Part shown: in pieces, positions 32,741-43,284 of the stretch | How the letters are laid out: each line of letters starts with the position of its first letter | Numbering within the stretch: position 1 is the stretch's first letter | NCBI GenBank assembly: GCA_963971425.1 | Contig: OZ020521.1 | Span: 1,490,501 to 1,554,500 of the forward strand | Origin: Bryoerythrophyllum caledonicum | Lineage: Eukaryota; Streptophyta; Bryopsida; Pottiales; Pottiaceae | Reading direction: 5' to 3' | DNA: 64,000 nt | Position numbers and translations under genes: made by a program | Notes under the pieces: generated by a model | The model's input: the letters and a program-made list of their open reading frames with translations, nothing else | The model's database searches: none | Told to the model about the DNA's origin: nothing

Positions 32741-33590
32741 CTGCGGCTCGTGGAAAAGTTCAATGGAGACAACTTCAGCCTATAGAAGTTCAAGATGGAG
32801 ATGATCCTCTCCGCCAAAGACCTATGGGACATCGTGGATCAATCGGAGCTGCCCTCACCATCCACGGCCGATGAGAAGGACAAGAAGGACTATGAGCGGC
32901 ACTGCAAGCGCGCCTTTACCGTGATTGCCACCAACTTGGTGGACAAGGAGATGGCGCACATCAAGGCTTGCAAGGGACCAACGGAAGAGTAGACCACGTT
33001 GTGCAACATACACGAGACTAAGATTCTCTCCAACATCTTGTTTTTGAGGAGGAAGTTCTTCACGGTGAAGATGGAGGAGGGCCGCGACATGTTGGATCAC
33101 ATCAACAAGGTAAAGTCCCTTGCCGACCAGCTCACTTGTTTAGATGTGCCCCTGAAAGACAAAGATGTTGTCATGACCTTGCTTGAGAGCCTTCCACCAT
33201 CGTACGAGCACTTGATTACGGCCTTGGAGACACGGCCCTTGAAAGAGTTGACCGTGGAGTTTATTACCGCACGACTTAAGCATGAGGTGTCTAAGAGGAA
33301 GGAGAGAGAGCCTCAAGGTGAAGATGAGGTAATGATCTCACGCCAAGACAAGAAGGGCAGCTCTAGCACAAGGCAAGAGGAGCGTACGTGCTACAAGTGT
33401 GGCAAACCGGGCCACATTGCTCGCAATTGTTGGAACAACAAGGAAGTGGCCAATAATGCAAGAGATGAGGTAAGCCATAATGAGTTTGTCTTAGTGGCCA
33501 ATGGCGGGGCAGCCAACACCTCTATGAACAATTGGATTGCTGATTCGGAGGCCACACAACACAAGACACCCCACAAGCATGCCTTTGATA
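32741..33590 (+). pseudogene. element E gag remnant
   Basis: Plus strand gag of family 1 (MEMILSAKDLWDIVDQ; CYKCGKPGHIARNC at about 33390-33430), ending near the protease. A broken fossil. Confidence 0.88.
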
Positions 33591-33591
33591 C

Positions 33592-34000
33592 TGGAGTTTA
33601 GAGTTGCTCGTAGTTTTACGATATTGTAAATAGTTAATCGAGATAGATTTTGGGGGAAAGTAAAAGTGGAGAATATGGGGAGAGGTAGAAGAGCCACATA
33701 TTGCACATGGGAATGGCTTAGTCAAAGGATAAGGACCAGCCCACTTGCTTTGACTATACGAAGTGAAAAATAAGGTTGGAAAGTCAACTGGGTGGTGGCA
33801 AAGTCCTAGGGGGTGGCCATGTGAGCCATGTGGGATGAAGTCACTTAGAAGTTCAAGAAGGCACTAGGAAGGTGCCAAACAAGTGGTATAAGTAAATGCC
33901 TTCGAAAGAAGGCAATATCTCACTCCAACCATTGTTTGCAATACCTTGAGGGTGTATTCTAGCTTGTGCAACCATCTCTCTACTTCTTCTATCTTCAATA
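33592..34000 (+). repeat. LTR of element F
   Basis: Family-2 LTR: GGAGTTTAGAGTTGCTCGTA near the start, ending ATCTTCAATA directly before GGTTATGGGCCCAC. Confidence 0.88.
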
Positions 34001-34646
34001 GGTTATGGGCCCACTCATGTGAGTTGCAACTGTAGAGTTTTGTTGCATTTTGTGTTTGGCGGAGGTCTTGCGAGGGTTTGAGTGTTCGAGGAGCACGAGG
34101 GCTAATTTGGAACGTTGGAGGAGTTGGAGGGTGCATTTGGAGCATTGGAGTGCACAAGGGCTGATTTCAAGCATTTGAGGTGCTCAAGGAGTCATTTGGA
34201 GCATGTGTGGCGATTAGGGAGTCACAAGGAGTTTGGAACCTTGTAAGTGTTCAATCATGGTGTATGTGTTTATTTGCGCTCTTAAGGTATTGATTTGAGT
34301 TATTGAGGTGCTTAGTATGCACATTGGAGTCTAGGTGAAGCTCTTTGAGGTCATTGAAGTCCATATTTGCATGTGTGAGCAAGGAAGGGACTGATTTGAT
34401 TATATGAGCTTAGAAGGGACTCATTTGAGAGTTTAAAGTGTATACTTGCAAATTAGAGCCTTGAAGGGGCTGATTTGGGTGTATGAGGTTGCTTAGTTGT
34501 GTACTTGTGCTCGAAGAAGGCCTATTTGAGTGTTAGAGGAGCCTACATGCACTCGGGAGTCTAGAAAGTGCTCAATTGAGTGATTGAGGTGCATTAGTGC
34601 ACATTAGAAGCAAGTAAGGGCTGATCTTGGCCATTAGAGTGTCAAC

Positions 34647-35241
34647 ATGGCCTCATTTGAGAGTGAGAGTACTAGGACCATTGACAAGTTCAAAGATGAG
34701 AACTTTAGCCTTTGGAAGTTCAAGATTGAGATGGTCTTGGAGTCCATGGACCTTGGGGAGATCGTAGAGGGCACCGAAGACCCTCCCGCCAAGGATGACG
34801 ATCCTACGGTGGTCAAGGACTACAATCGACGTGCGAAGAAGGCCATGACCGTCATCGGGCTCAATTTGGCGGACAACCAACTAGCCCACATAAGGAGTTG
34901 CAAAGGATCCGCGGAAGCATGGAAGACGTTGTGCAACATTCACGAAACGAAGAGCTTGTCCAACATCCTCTTCATTCGACGTAAGTTCTTTACCATCAGG
35001 ATGCAAGAAGGTGATGACATGTTAACACACATCAACAAAGTGAAGGAACTTGCGGATCAACTTAATTGCTTGGATGTTCCCGTAAGAGATGTAGATGTCG
35101 TCATGACGTTGCTTGAGAGCTTGCCGCCATTATTTAAGAGCTTGATCACGGCCTTGGAGACATTGAGATTCGACGACCTTACCATGGAGTTTGTTATCGC
35201 ACGAATGATGCACGAAGTGTCGAAACGCAAGGAGAGAGAGG
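34647..35241 (+). pseudogene. element F gag fragment
   Basis: MASFESESTRTIDKFKDENF then KFKIEMVLESMDL and NILFIRRKFFTIRMQEGDD. It is cut by element G's LTR. Confidence 0.88.
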
Positions 35242-35476
35242 TCTTGAGTATAGAGTGCTAAACTAGTATAGAAAAGTAGGACCAGCCCTACCTTAGAAGA
35301 TAAGAAGTAAAAAAGGGTAGCTTGGTGTCATTGTCCCATAAGGATTACAATCAAGGGCTGATGTATTCCATTGATAAGAAGAGCATGGGAAGTGGGAGAA
35401 TTCACCTCTCTCATTGCAAGCTTTACCACCAACTTGTTCATTCTTCATTGTCTTTCTTTCATTTCATTCTTCAATA
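35242..35476 (+). repeat. LTR of element G (235 bp)
   Basis: Family-1 LTR, TTGAGTATAGAGTGCTAAAC near the start, ending TTCTTCAATA. Confidence 0.9.
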
Positions 35477-35576
35477 GGTTATGGGCCCATGAACGTGAGT
35501 TGTGAAGGAGGGGAGGGCTGATCTACTTGGAGCAAGCTTGGAGCACCTTGGGAGAGCCGGATTGCTCAACATTGTG
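35242..35576 (+). mobile_element. Element G: copia (family 1), 5' end up to the gap
   Basis: LTR 35242-35476, primer site 35477-35490 (GGTTATGGGCCCAT) and the first leader bases, inserted in F's gag. The rest is hidden by, or lost at, the N gap. Confidence 0.88.
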
Positions 35577-35776
35577 NNNNNNNNNNNNNNNNNNNNNNNN
35601 NNNNNNNNNNNNNNNNNNNNNNNNNNNNNNNNNNNNNNNNNNNNNNNNNNNNNNNNNNNNNNNNNNNNNNNNNNNNNNNNNNNNNNNNNNNNNNNNNNNN
35701 NNNNNNNNNNNNNNNNNNNNNNNNNNNNNNNNNNNNNNNNNNNNNNNNNNNNNNNNNNNNNNNNNNNNNNNNNNNN
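35577..35776. other. assembly gap, 200 N
   Basis: A run of exactly 200 N, probably a placeholder of unknown true size. Confidence 0.99.
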
Positions 35777-35935
35777 CTGTTGACGACGTGTCAGCCACGT
35801 AGTCGCCTTCGTGGCAGTGGGTAAATTGATTTAACTCGAGTCATGGTCAAACTAGGGTTGACCCTTATCGGACGGACAACAGCCTCTATCGGACGGACGT
35901 ACACTACCAGACGGACGGACGGCCAAACAACCCTG
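35777..35935. repeat. GACGG-rich unit, copy 1
   Basis: Several CGGACGGAC/AGACGGACGGACGG runs joined by TATC and ACTACC. The reverse complement resembles 50895-51155 (GTCCGTCC, GGTAGTGT, CGATAGAGGCT). No coding. The family is unknown; the unit ends where a copia LTR fragment begins. Confidence 0.55.
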
Positions 35936-36014
35936 ACTCCAACCATCATTTGCAATACATTGTGGGTGTATTCTAGCTTGTGCAACCATCTCTCTACTTC
36001 TCCTACTTTTGATA
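35936..36014 (+). repeat. family-2 copia LTR, 3' end fragment at the inversion border
   Basis: Matches the last 75 bp or so of family-2 LTRs (GTGTATTCTAGCTTGTGCAA, ACCATCTCTCTACTTC) and ends GATA. It is followed by GTGGT (36015-36019), the reverse complement of ACCAC at 41350-41354. Confidence 0.75.
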
Positions 36015-36198
36015 GTGGTGCAACAGGTGCTAGTGTGACCTGGTTGGCCACATTGAGTATACCAATGGCCCGAAGCATGTCTACCGGACTCTATGGGTGG
36101 AGGTGTGAACTAGGCACTTGGTTCTTTATCAACAAGGCCATTTGGTCTTGCATGGCCTTGATTTGTTGAGTTCATTGATCTTGGAAGCCTTGTTGGCC

Positions 36199-36927
36199 TT
36201 AGAGGATCTCGTTATTTAATTCTCCATCCTTGTGCCTCGCTCTTCGTGATAGGTGAGCTCGGGAAGGGCTACTAATGTAGGTCGTGATTTCCTCTCCTGG
36301 ACCTTGGTGTAGGGCTGCTAAAGCTGCGAGGGCATTACTTTGATCTACTTCGGGTCTAAAGTGCTCCAAAAAGGCCCTCATGAGGCTGTCCCAATCCTCA
36401 AACGTGCCGGTGGGGTGATTTCTATTCCACTCGTAAGCGGCATCCTTCAAGGTACACGAGAACCACACTAGAAAATAACCGGTGTCGGCGATGAGGCAAG
36501 TAGTGAGGAGCTCTAGAAACTGTTCCACGCGTGCGGAGGGGTCTTCATTCTTGGTTCCTTTAAATGTGGGCAAGTTGGACGGCATAGGTGCCGCTTACAA
36601 GCCCTCGGGTACTACGATGGGTAAATCCCTTGCCTGAACCAAGGAATTGATGGGAGGCCGATCCGGGGGTGGTCCTCTAGAGGCCATGGTAGGGGCTGAT
36701 TGGGTGCCTTGTGGTCTAGTGGTGTTGGTGGTGTTCACCGAATCAAATGAGATGGAAGGGAAGGATGGGGGAAAAGGAAGGAAAGGGGCTGGAAGAGCCT
36801 CCAATTGTACCTCTAAGTATCTGTCCACCCTGTCCTCAGTGAGTTCTCTTGACCTACTCCTCTTTTCACTCGCCGATTCCCACGGTGGGATGAGGGAAGG
36901 TCTTTGGGACCTTGTGGCACGGGACAT
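36199..36927 (-). pseudogene. element J gag, N-terminal part
   Basis: Two adjoining minus-strand frames: 36595-36927 (MSRATRSQRPSLIPPWESAS) and 36199-36585 (retrotransposon gag domain, FLELLTTCLIADTGYFLVWF). Family Ty3/gypsy. Confidence 0.8.
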
Positions 36928-37951
36928 CTACTCTAGGGTCTAAGGTTTAGGTCTTGAAGTCCATTGATGATAGTTATATCCTCCAAATAGGTTCCCTGTC
37001 CAAGGTTTAAAGGTCGTGGGTGAATCTATACAAACACGGCCTATCTCGAACAATGAGTGCGTATTTTCAACACTCCTACTCACAATACTATCACAAGGAT
37101 AGACTGATCCAAGACCAAGACAAGATTTTTAATTGTGGAGTTTTAGCTCGATGTAGCCGCCGAAGAAACCTATTAAGGACTACCATTCATGGGCAAACGA
37201 CAAAGAGCTAACCGAATTGAGGAATGTCACTACGAGCATTACCGCGTTGAAAAGTTGTTCCCATTTGGAGCAACACGGTTCAAATCCTTACTGTGGGGCT
37301 GACCTAGACTTCAGCTTAATGAAAGGTGGGGTTCCTCGGTACCCTTGGTATCCCCCTTCCACCTTTCACCAATTTGAGCTAGGCATCACTCACTAGGAGG
37401 AAAACGACACAGTCACGAGACATAATACAATCAACATGTGTGTACAATGTTATCATCGTGAAGGAGACATACCTTGATGCATCTCCGGCCACCCTGTTAC
37501 AATTAGTTGAAGGCAGACCATGGACCTAATCGCACTCTAACGATTCTAAGGCCAACCAATACTCATACATAATGATTTAGAGGGAGAGAACTTACCTTTA
37601 GGCAACTCTCGCCACTTCACACGTTAGCATAAGGTTCCTTGCATATAATTCGTGATTTGCCAACCCTAACGTTCTATGGCAAGTGTTCCACACTGCTCAA
37701 ATGGGAATTCAGGGTTCTCTACACCTTAATATGGTCACCACAGCCAATTTATCCTATCTTACTATGCGCGGTCCTAAAAATAAAGTGTAGGGTACATATC
37801 GTATGCAACACTCCTTCCAATCAGCACCCGTACGTCTTGGATACATCCCCACCTCCGAAATGCTCCACGAGGTAAGTACAATCAATTTACTGTGTTTGTC
37901 AACTAATCGAATAGTTAGGGAAACCAAACCTCCAAGCAACATATACCAAAA
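36928..37951 (-). other. untranslated leader of element J
   Basis: About 1 kb between LTR and gag with no open frame of note. The sequence next to the LTR (minus strand TTTTGGTATATGTTGCTTGG) may contain the primer site; its tRNA was not identified. Confidence 0.5.
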
Positions 37952-39940
37952 TGTGAGCCAAATAAACCCCCCCTAGCCGATGGCATATCTTCAACACAAG
38001 ACCCTAAACCACGGATACAACCCATTGTACAACCACCACTGAGACCAGTCATACATGCCACATACGAAGCATAGTGACTTATGTTTTGGTTACTTGGGAT
38101 TTTAGTGAACAATTGGTGTTGTTGTGATTGAATTCAACCTTAATTTATGTCCAAACTTCAAACATGCATAAGTTTTGTCTCAGGGCTCCATTTTCAACGT
38201 TTTTTGGCTTAGATGGGTTCAGCTTTGCCTTATGAACTTGACTAGACCCTTTTGGACCAGGTTTAGACCAAGATACGACCCGGATAGCAGTGGACATCAG
38301 ACAAACCCTTTTCTTGATCCCAGAACTTATGTTCCCCTTATCTTCTTGATTACAACTTCGTTTTTCCTGTTTTCTTCTTCTAGCCTCACTAGTATTTCGA
38401 GCTTAACACAATGGCAATGTTCAATTATCCATCCAAATTAAACCTGGACTTATATCCATGCGACCAGCAGTGCAATACTCAATACATACATTCACCTAAG
38501 TCATGTACCATATGATTCATGCATACATTATGGACATTCACATACAAGGATCTCACTCATGCATATGGGCACGCATACTTGTCAGTTGAATTTAACTCCT
38601 TGTATTTACTAAAACTGATTTAGGTTTGAAACTCTAATTCTAATTCAATTTTGACAACGCTTCCGCGCTATCGTTGGAAGTAGTAAAATTAAGGTTTCTT
38701 CCTACCGCAGATGCAAGTATAACATGATCATACAGCAAGGCAGTAAACAAGCAAGTTCGGAAGGAAGAAAAGGCTCCCTGCTCCAACGCCAATTCACCCT
38801 CTCTCCTTCTTGCTCTTAATGTTAGTGTTCGTCTGATCCTCCTCGTGCTCGTGATCGCGGTGTTCTACCTGATCCTCCTCGTACTCGTGGTCGCGGTGTT
38901 CTTTTTGATCCTTCACAGATCAGCTCAGCTCGTGCTCGGGGTGTTCTTCCTGATCCTCCTCGGTTGACCTAATTTCTCTCCTTCTCACTGGGGTTGATCC
39001 TCCCTTCCTTCCAAATTTTCTCCTAGCTACTCAAAAATAACACATTCCGTACTCCAGCCGGGGCTTCTCGCTTGCGAGGTCAGTCCTCTCTCTGTCTCAC
39101 ATTCCCTATCGTCCTTCAGTCTCTCTCGAAAATGAGCTCCCCTCGCGGAGTAACCGCCCAGAGCCTCTTGCTCCCCTTGCGTTCCCCAAGGTCGTTCCCA
39201 TGAATCTTTTGCATGCTCCAGCCACCATCTTGGTTGCCACTACTAAGGGCACCGTTTTAAAAACATTAACCAACCCACTAAATCCTTGTAAGGCACCCTT
39301 GCAATAACTAGGGAGGTGTTACTACTAACCTAGGAATACTTTACTAATATTTTAACCTCATGCCACATGATGTGCGCAACAATAAGTGAGACCCTCTACT
39401 AATTCAAGGGTTCTAAATTCACCTCTATCTACCTAACTTGAATTCCCCTTGCATGGGGTTATATCTAATTTAATTAGTGATTGGTGGGATTTTGCCGAAG
39501 CCTTTTTGACCCTTTTTGATTATTTTTTAATGGGCTTTTAAAGCCTCATTCTTTTTTCTTCCTCCTCACCATCAATCTTCCATCTTCTCCTATTTTTATC
39601 GTGGTTAAATCACTGAGGCTACTTCGCGGTCACTGAATTGGTAGGAGGTAAATTCTTCACCATCCCTTCTCTTTCTAGCTTTTCTACTGTTTTTATTTTA
39701 TTTTAACCTTTTATTTATTATTTTTTCCTTTCTATTTATTTTTTGGTTAGCCATATAAAACTCTTGATTGCCATTATGTGGCTCCCCATTTTAGAATTAG
39801 AGGTTGAAAAAGGCCAATTGGCCATTTTGATCAAAACCCATGGGCTAATCCAATTGGATAACCCATTTCTACTACTTGTTGACCTCAACGTGCACGTTGT
39901 GTGATCCATTCCTCACCATAAGCCGTTTTAGCGGCTTACA
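37952..39940 (-). repeat. LTR of element J, inverted copy (1989 bp)
   Basis: On the minus strand it begins TGTAAGCCGC and ends GGCTCACA, an inverted terminal pair with TGTGAG/CTCACA of the other copy at 50718-53391. An 88-codon frame (38175-38441) is mirrored at 52903-53169 only because the LTRs are homologous. Confidence 0.85.
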
Positions 39941-39945
39941 ATTGT

Positions 39946-40737
39946 CATCGTCCTTCGCATGGTTCGCACCCTCCTTCTCTTTCGCTTGTATGCGTTGTCG
40001 CGCTCCCACTTCTTTGGCTTGAAGCAATTTCGTGCAAGGTGGTCCGATTCGCCACAATTGTAATACAACTTGGGCACTCCGCGTGATGATGAGTTGTCCC
40101 CCTTGTTTGGCTTTAAAACCAAGGCCGCATCATCGCCATGAACCTCCCTCTCCTTGCGTTTCGACACTTCGTGCATCATTTGTGCGGTAACAAACTCCAT
40201 GGTAAGGTCCTCGAATCTCAATGTCTCCAAGGCCGTGATCAAGCTCTCAAATGATGGCGGCAAGCTCTCAAGCAATGTCATGACCATATCTTCATCTCTT
40301 ACGGGAACCTCCAAGCAACTAAGTTGATCCGCAAGTTCCTTCTCTATGTTGATGTGTGTTAACATGTCATCACCTTCTTGTATCTTGATAGTAAAGATCT
40401 TACGTCGAATGAAAAGGATGTTGGACAAGCTCTTCGTTTCGTGAATGTTGCACAACGTCTTCCATGCTTCCGCGGGTCCTTTGCAACTCCTTATGTGGAC
40501 AAGTTGGTTGTTCGCCAAATTGAGCCCGATGACTGTCATGGCCTTCTCGGCATGTGGATTGTAGTCCTTGACCACGGTGGGATCGTCAACCTTGGCAAGA
40601 GGGTCGTCCGTGCCCTCCACGATCTCCTAATGGTTCATGGACTCCAACACCATCTCAATTTTGAACTTCCAAAGGCTAAAGTTCTCACCTTTGAACTTGT
40701 CAATGGTCCTAGCATTCTCACTCTCAAATGCGGCCAT
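39946..40737 (-). pseudogene. element K gag
   Basis: Minus strand family-2 gag: NILFIRRKIFTIKIQEGDD, MTLLESLPPSFESLITALET, and a knuckle region YYNCGESDHLARNCF. A broken fossil. Confidence 0.8.
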
Positions 40738-40868
40738 GTTCATATTCTAATGGCCAAGATTAGCCCATACTCGTGCTCCTTGAACACTCAAACCCTCGCA
40801 AGACCTCCTCCAAACACTAAGAGCAACAAAACTCGACACTCGCAACTTACATGAGTGGGCCCATAACC

Positions 40869-41349
40869 TATTGAAGTTAGAAGGAGTAGAGAGATGGTTG
40901 CGCAAGCTAGAATATACGTATAAGGTATTGCAAACAGTGGTTGGAGTGAGATATTGCTTTCTTTCGAAGGCCTTTACTTATACCACTTGTTTGGCACCTC
41001 CTAGTGCCTTCTTCAACAACTTCCAAGTGACTTCATCCCACATGGGTCTTATGGCCGCCTCCTAAGACTTTGCCACCACCCACTTGACTTTCTTACCTTA
41101 TCAATGACTTCGTATAGTCAAAACAAGTGGGCTGGACTTTATCCTTTGACTTAGACATTTCCATCTGCAACATCTCGCTCTTCTACCTCTCCCCATTTTC
41201 TCTCCTTTTAGTTTTTCTCAAAATCTATCTCGATTAACTAGTTACAATATCGTAACTCCCCATTTTCTTCCATTTTACTTTCCCCTAAAATCTATCTCGA
41301 TTAACTAGTTACAATATCGTAAAACTACGAGCAAATCTTAACTACAATA
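40869..41349 (-). repeat. family-2 LTR at the inversion border, with internal 67-bp duplication
   Basis: 481 bp against about 410 for relatives. The excess is a tandem duplication of period 67: the 36-bp phrase starting AAAATCTATCTCGATTAACT occurs at 41220-41255 and 41287-41322. It is followed by ACCAC (41350-41354) and J gag sequence. Confidence 0.8.
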
Positions 41350-41410
41350 ACCACTACAGTGGCAGCACCTCAGCATCAAGCTACTCAATCCATAAGAATC
41401 AGCCACCGGC

Positions 41411-43139
41411 AATAGCTAACTATGGCCCACAAGGCTAAGTGTCTCCAAGTCAGGGCTATGGAGGACTTTCGCGACTACGTTTTGAGGTCCATCAAACTTG
41501 TGGCAAGAGACATGCACCGGGGCAGTGTTGGGTCGAGAGTGGAGTGGTATGTGATAAGTGTGGCGGTAATCACCCTACCCTCGTGTGTTGTACAACGGAC
41601 AAGGTGTTTCCCATGCCGTTCCCACCGGGAAACTACCCTCAACAGCTCAAGACCACTTGAGAGGTGCATGTAACCCTCTCTTCGATAATACCCTCAAGCC
41701 ACCTAGTCTCTATTACGACTACACCAATAACGGCCAAAACCAAACTCCTCCAATAGGGGTAAACACCAATGACGGTTACATCCCTATTGGCCAAGGGCAA
41801 AACCATGGGAGGCAACAAATCCAAGGCCCACAAGATGATCGATATGCCACCATGTCAAGTGAGGTCGTGTCCACGCACTCCTCTTCCCTCACAGAGCTTA
41901 GCGTGGTCTTCCACGAGGTTAGTACGACCAAGGAGGGGAAGTCTTATGAATTGTCGGCGTTGGCGGTCCAAACTCGGTCTAACCGGCGCGAACCTAGGTA
42001 CTCGAGTCCTCCTCCACCCATACCAGAGGATGGTGATACCTCGGAGGAGGATTCACCTCACTTCTCCGACCTAAACGAGACCACCAAGGAGGCGGTGGAA
42101 GGCACTCGACGGGCCAACTTGAGGCCCTCACACGGGACACCTAAGTCCGGAACTCCGTTATCCACCTCCCAAGATGCATGGGAGGGTCCACAAATCCCTA
42201 GTCCATAAGTTAACGCATTCCCACGTGTCGAGGAGAATGTGGCAGAAGGACCCTACGACTTATGGACGGATTTGAGCCGCCTTAAGGCGGACATCACTAT
42301 TGTCCAACTATAAGAGGTATCACCACCCATGAGGAAGGTCCTTAGGTCGGGAACCTCAGTGAAGCGGAGGCCTAAGGCAAAGCTTAGATTGGCAGCCCGT
42401 GTTAAGTCCGCATACCTCAATATTGAGGTCAAGGCGGTTCAAATCGATGTCTCAATCGTAGACAAAGTGGTACCCAATGTACTAGTGGAAGGTGGTAGTG
42501 GTTTGAACATTATGCCCCTCTCAACCATGGAGAAATTGGGACTAGACATCACAGGACCATCACCTTACATCATCAACATGGCTAATCAATGTTCGGAGGC
42601 CCCATTAGGCCAAATTAGTGGTTGTTGGGTTATCACGGGGGGTGAGGAGTACTCCCTCACCGTCCAAGTCATTCGAATGCTCTCCGACAAGGAGGCATAT
42701 CCCTTGATACTAGGTAGGCCTTGGTTGCGAATTGTCAACGCCACGGTAGAATGGAGAGGGCCTTGAACCCCACATCACCTATGGACCACCGGAGAACCCT
42801 ACGACGGCCCATATCCAACCAAGTAGGTTGGGATTGTGTCACTATTGCATGAGCTCTTTGGAAGATGAGTCACAACAGGTATTAGCAAAAGAGCCTCCCA
42901 AGAGAGTGAGGCTTGCGCCCCTCAAGGAGTTGGATACAGCACAACCCTCGATGGCCAACGTAATGCCGTTCAAGAGCATGGGACCGGTCCTTTATGAATG
43001 GGTTCCCACCAGGGAGTTTGTAGAATGGTTGAGGGAACATCCCACCTCGAGTGCGGATGAAGGTATGTCCGTGCATTTCATGGAGAGTGAATTGATTGAG
43101 ACTTGGAACCTAGCCTTGTCCCCCTCCTGGAGGACTTAG
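41411..43139 (+). pseudogene. element J gag end and protease region
   Basis: Fragments in several frames: knuckle-like CDKCGGNHPTLVC, then protease-like SAYLNIEVKAVQID and YPLILGRPWLRIVNATVEW. The last phrase is typical of gypsy protease ends. Fossil. Confidence 0.75.
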
Positions 43140-43284
43140 ATCCCGCACCAGTGTTTGGAATGGATATTGATGGTACACAAGGGACAGAGTTGGAGGTTTG
43201 GATCGATGACGACCCTCTCAACCCATCTCTCTTCTTTAAAAGAACATCCAACGGCATTCTAGTTAGCGGTTCGAGGATAGTACA

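Larger units (their letters stand above)
16007..33590 (+). mobile_element. Element E: outermost copia of a four-level nest (family 1), broken
   Basis: Left part: LTR ending at 16230, primer site 16231-16244 and leader to 16840. Element D was then inserted. The right part (32741-33590) continues into a gag remnant and ends where element F's LTR begins. The target duplication of D (AGGGG at 16836-16840 and 32736-32740) ties the halves together. It is the oldest layer, truncated and broken. Confidence 0.85.
33592..35241 (+). mobile_element. Element F: copia (family 2), 5' part only
   Basis: LTR 33592-34000, primer site 34001-34014, leader with repeats, then gag from ATG 34647 until element G interrupts it at 35241. 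The remainder is not seen beyond the assembly gap. Broken. Confidence 0.88.
36015..39940 (-). mobile_element. Element J (Ty3/gypsy), inverted 5' block: gag part, leader, LTR
   Basis: Minus strand: LTR 37952-39940, leader 36928-37951, gag 36199-36927 and further gag sequence to 36015. Gag shows LPTFKGTKNEDPSARVEQFL and WFSCTLKDAAYEW of the gypsy gag domain. The remaining gag, protease and pol lie at 41355-50717 on the plus strand. The block is inverted relative to these. A broken fossil with several breaks. Confidence 0.8.
39946..41349 (-). mobile_element. Element K (copia, family 2), inverted 5' block: LTR, primer site, gag
   Basis: Minus strand: LTR 40869-41349, primer site 40855-40868 (GTGGGCCCATAACC on plus), short leader, gag from ATG 40737 down to about 39946, where the J LTR starts. 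The rest of K (protease to RNase H) lies at 53397-56490 on the plus strand. Broken. Confidence 0.82.

Noticed and set aside
38175-38441. 88-codon frame duplicated in mirror image at 52903-53169
   Set aside because: Both lie in the two LTRs of gypsy element J; similarity reflects LTR homology, not a gene pair.
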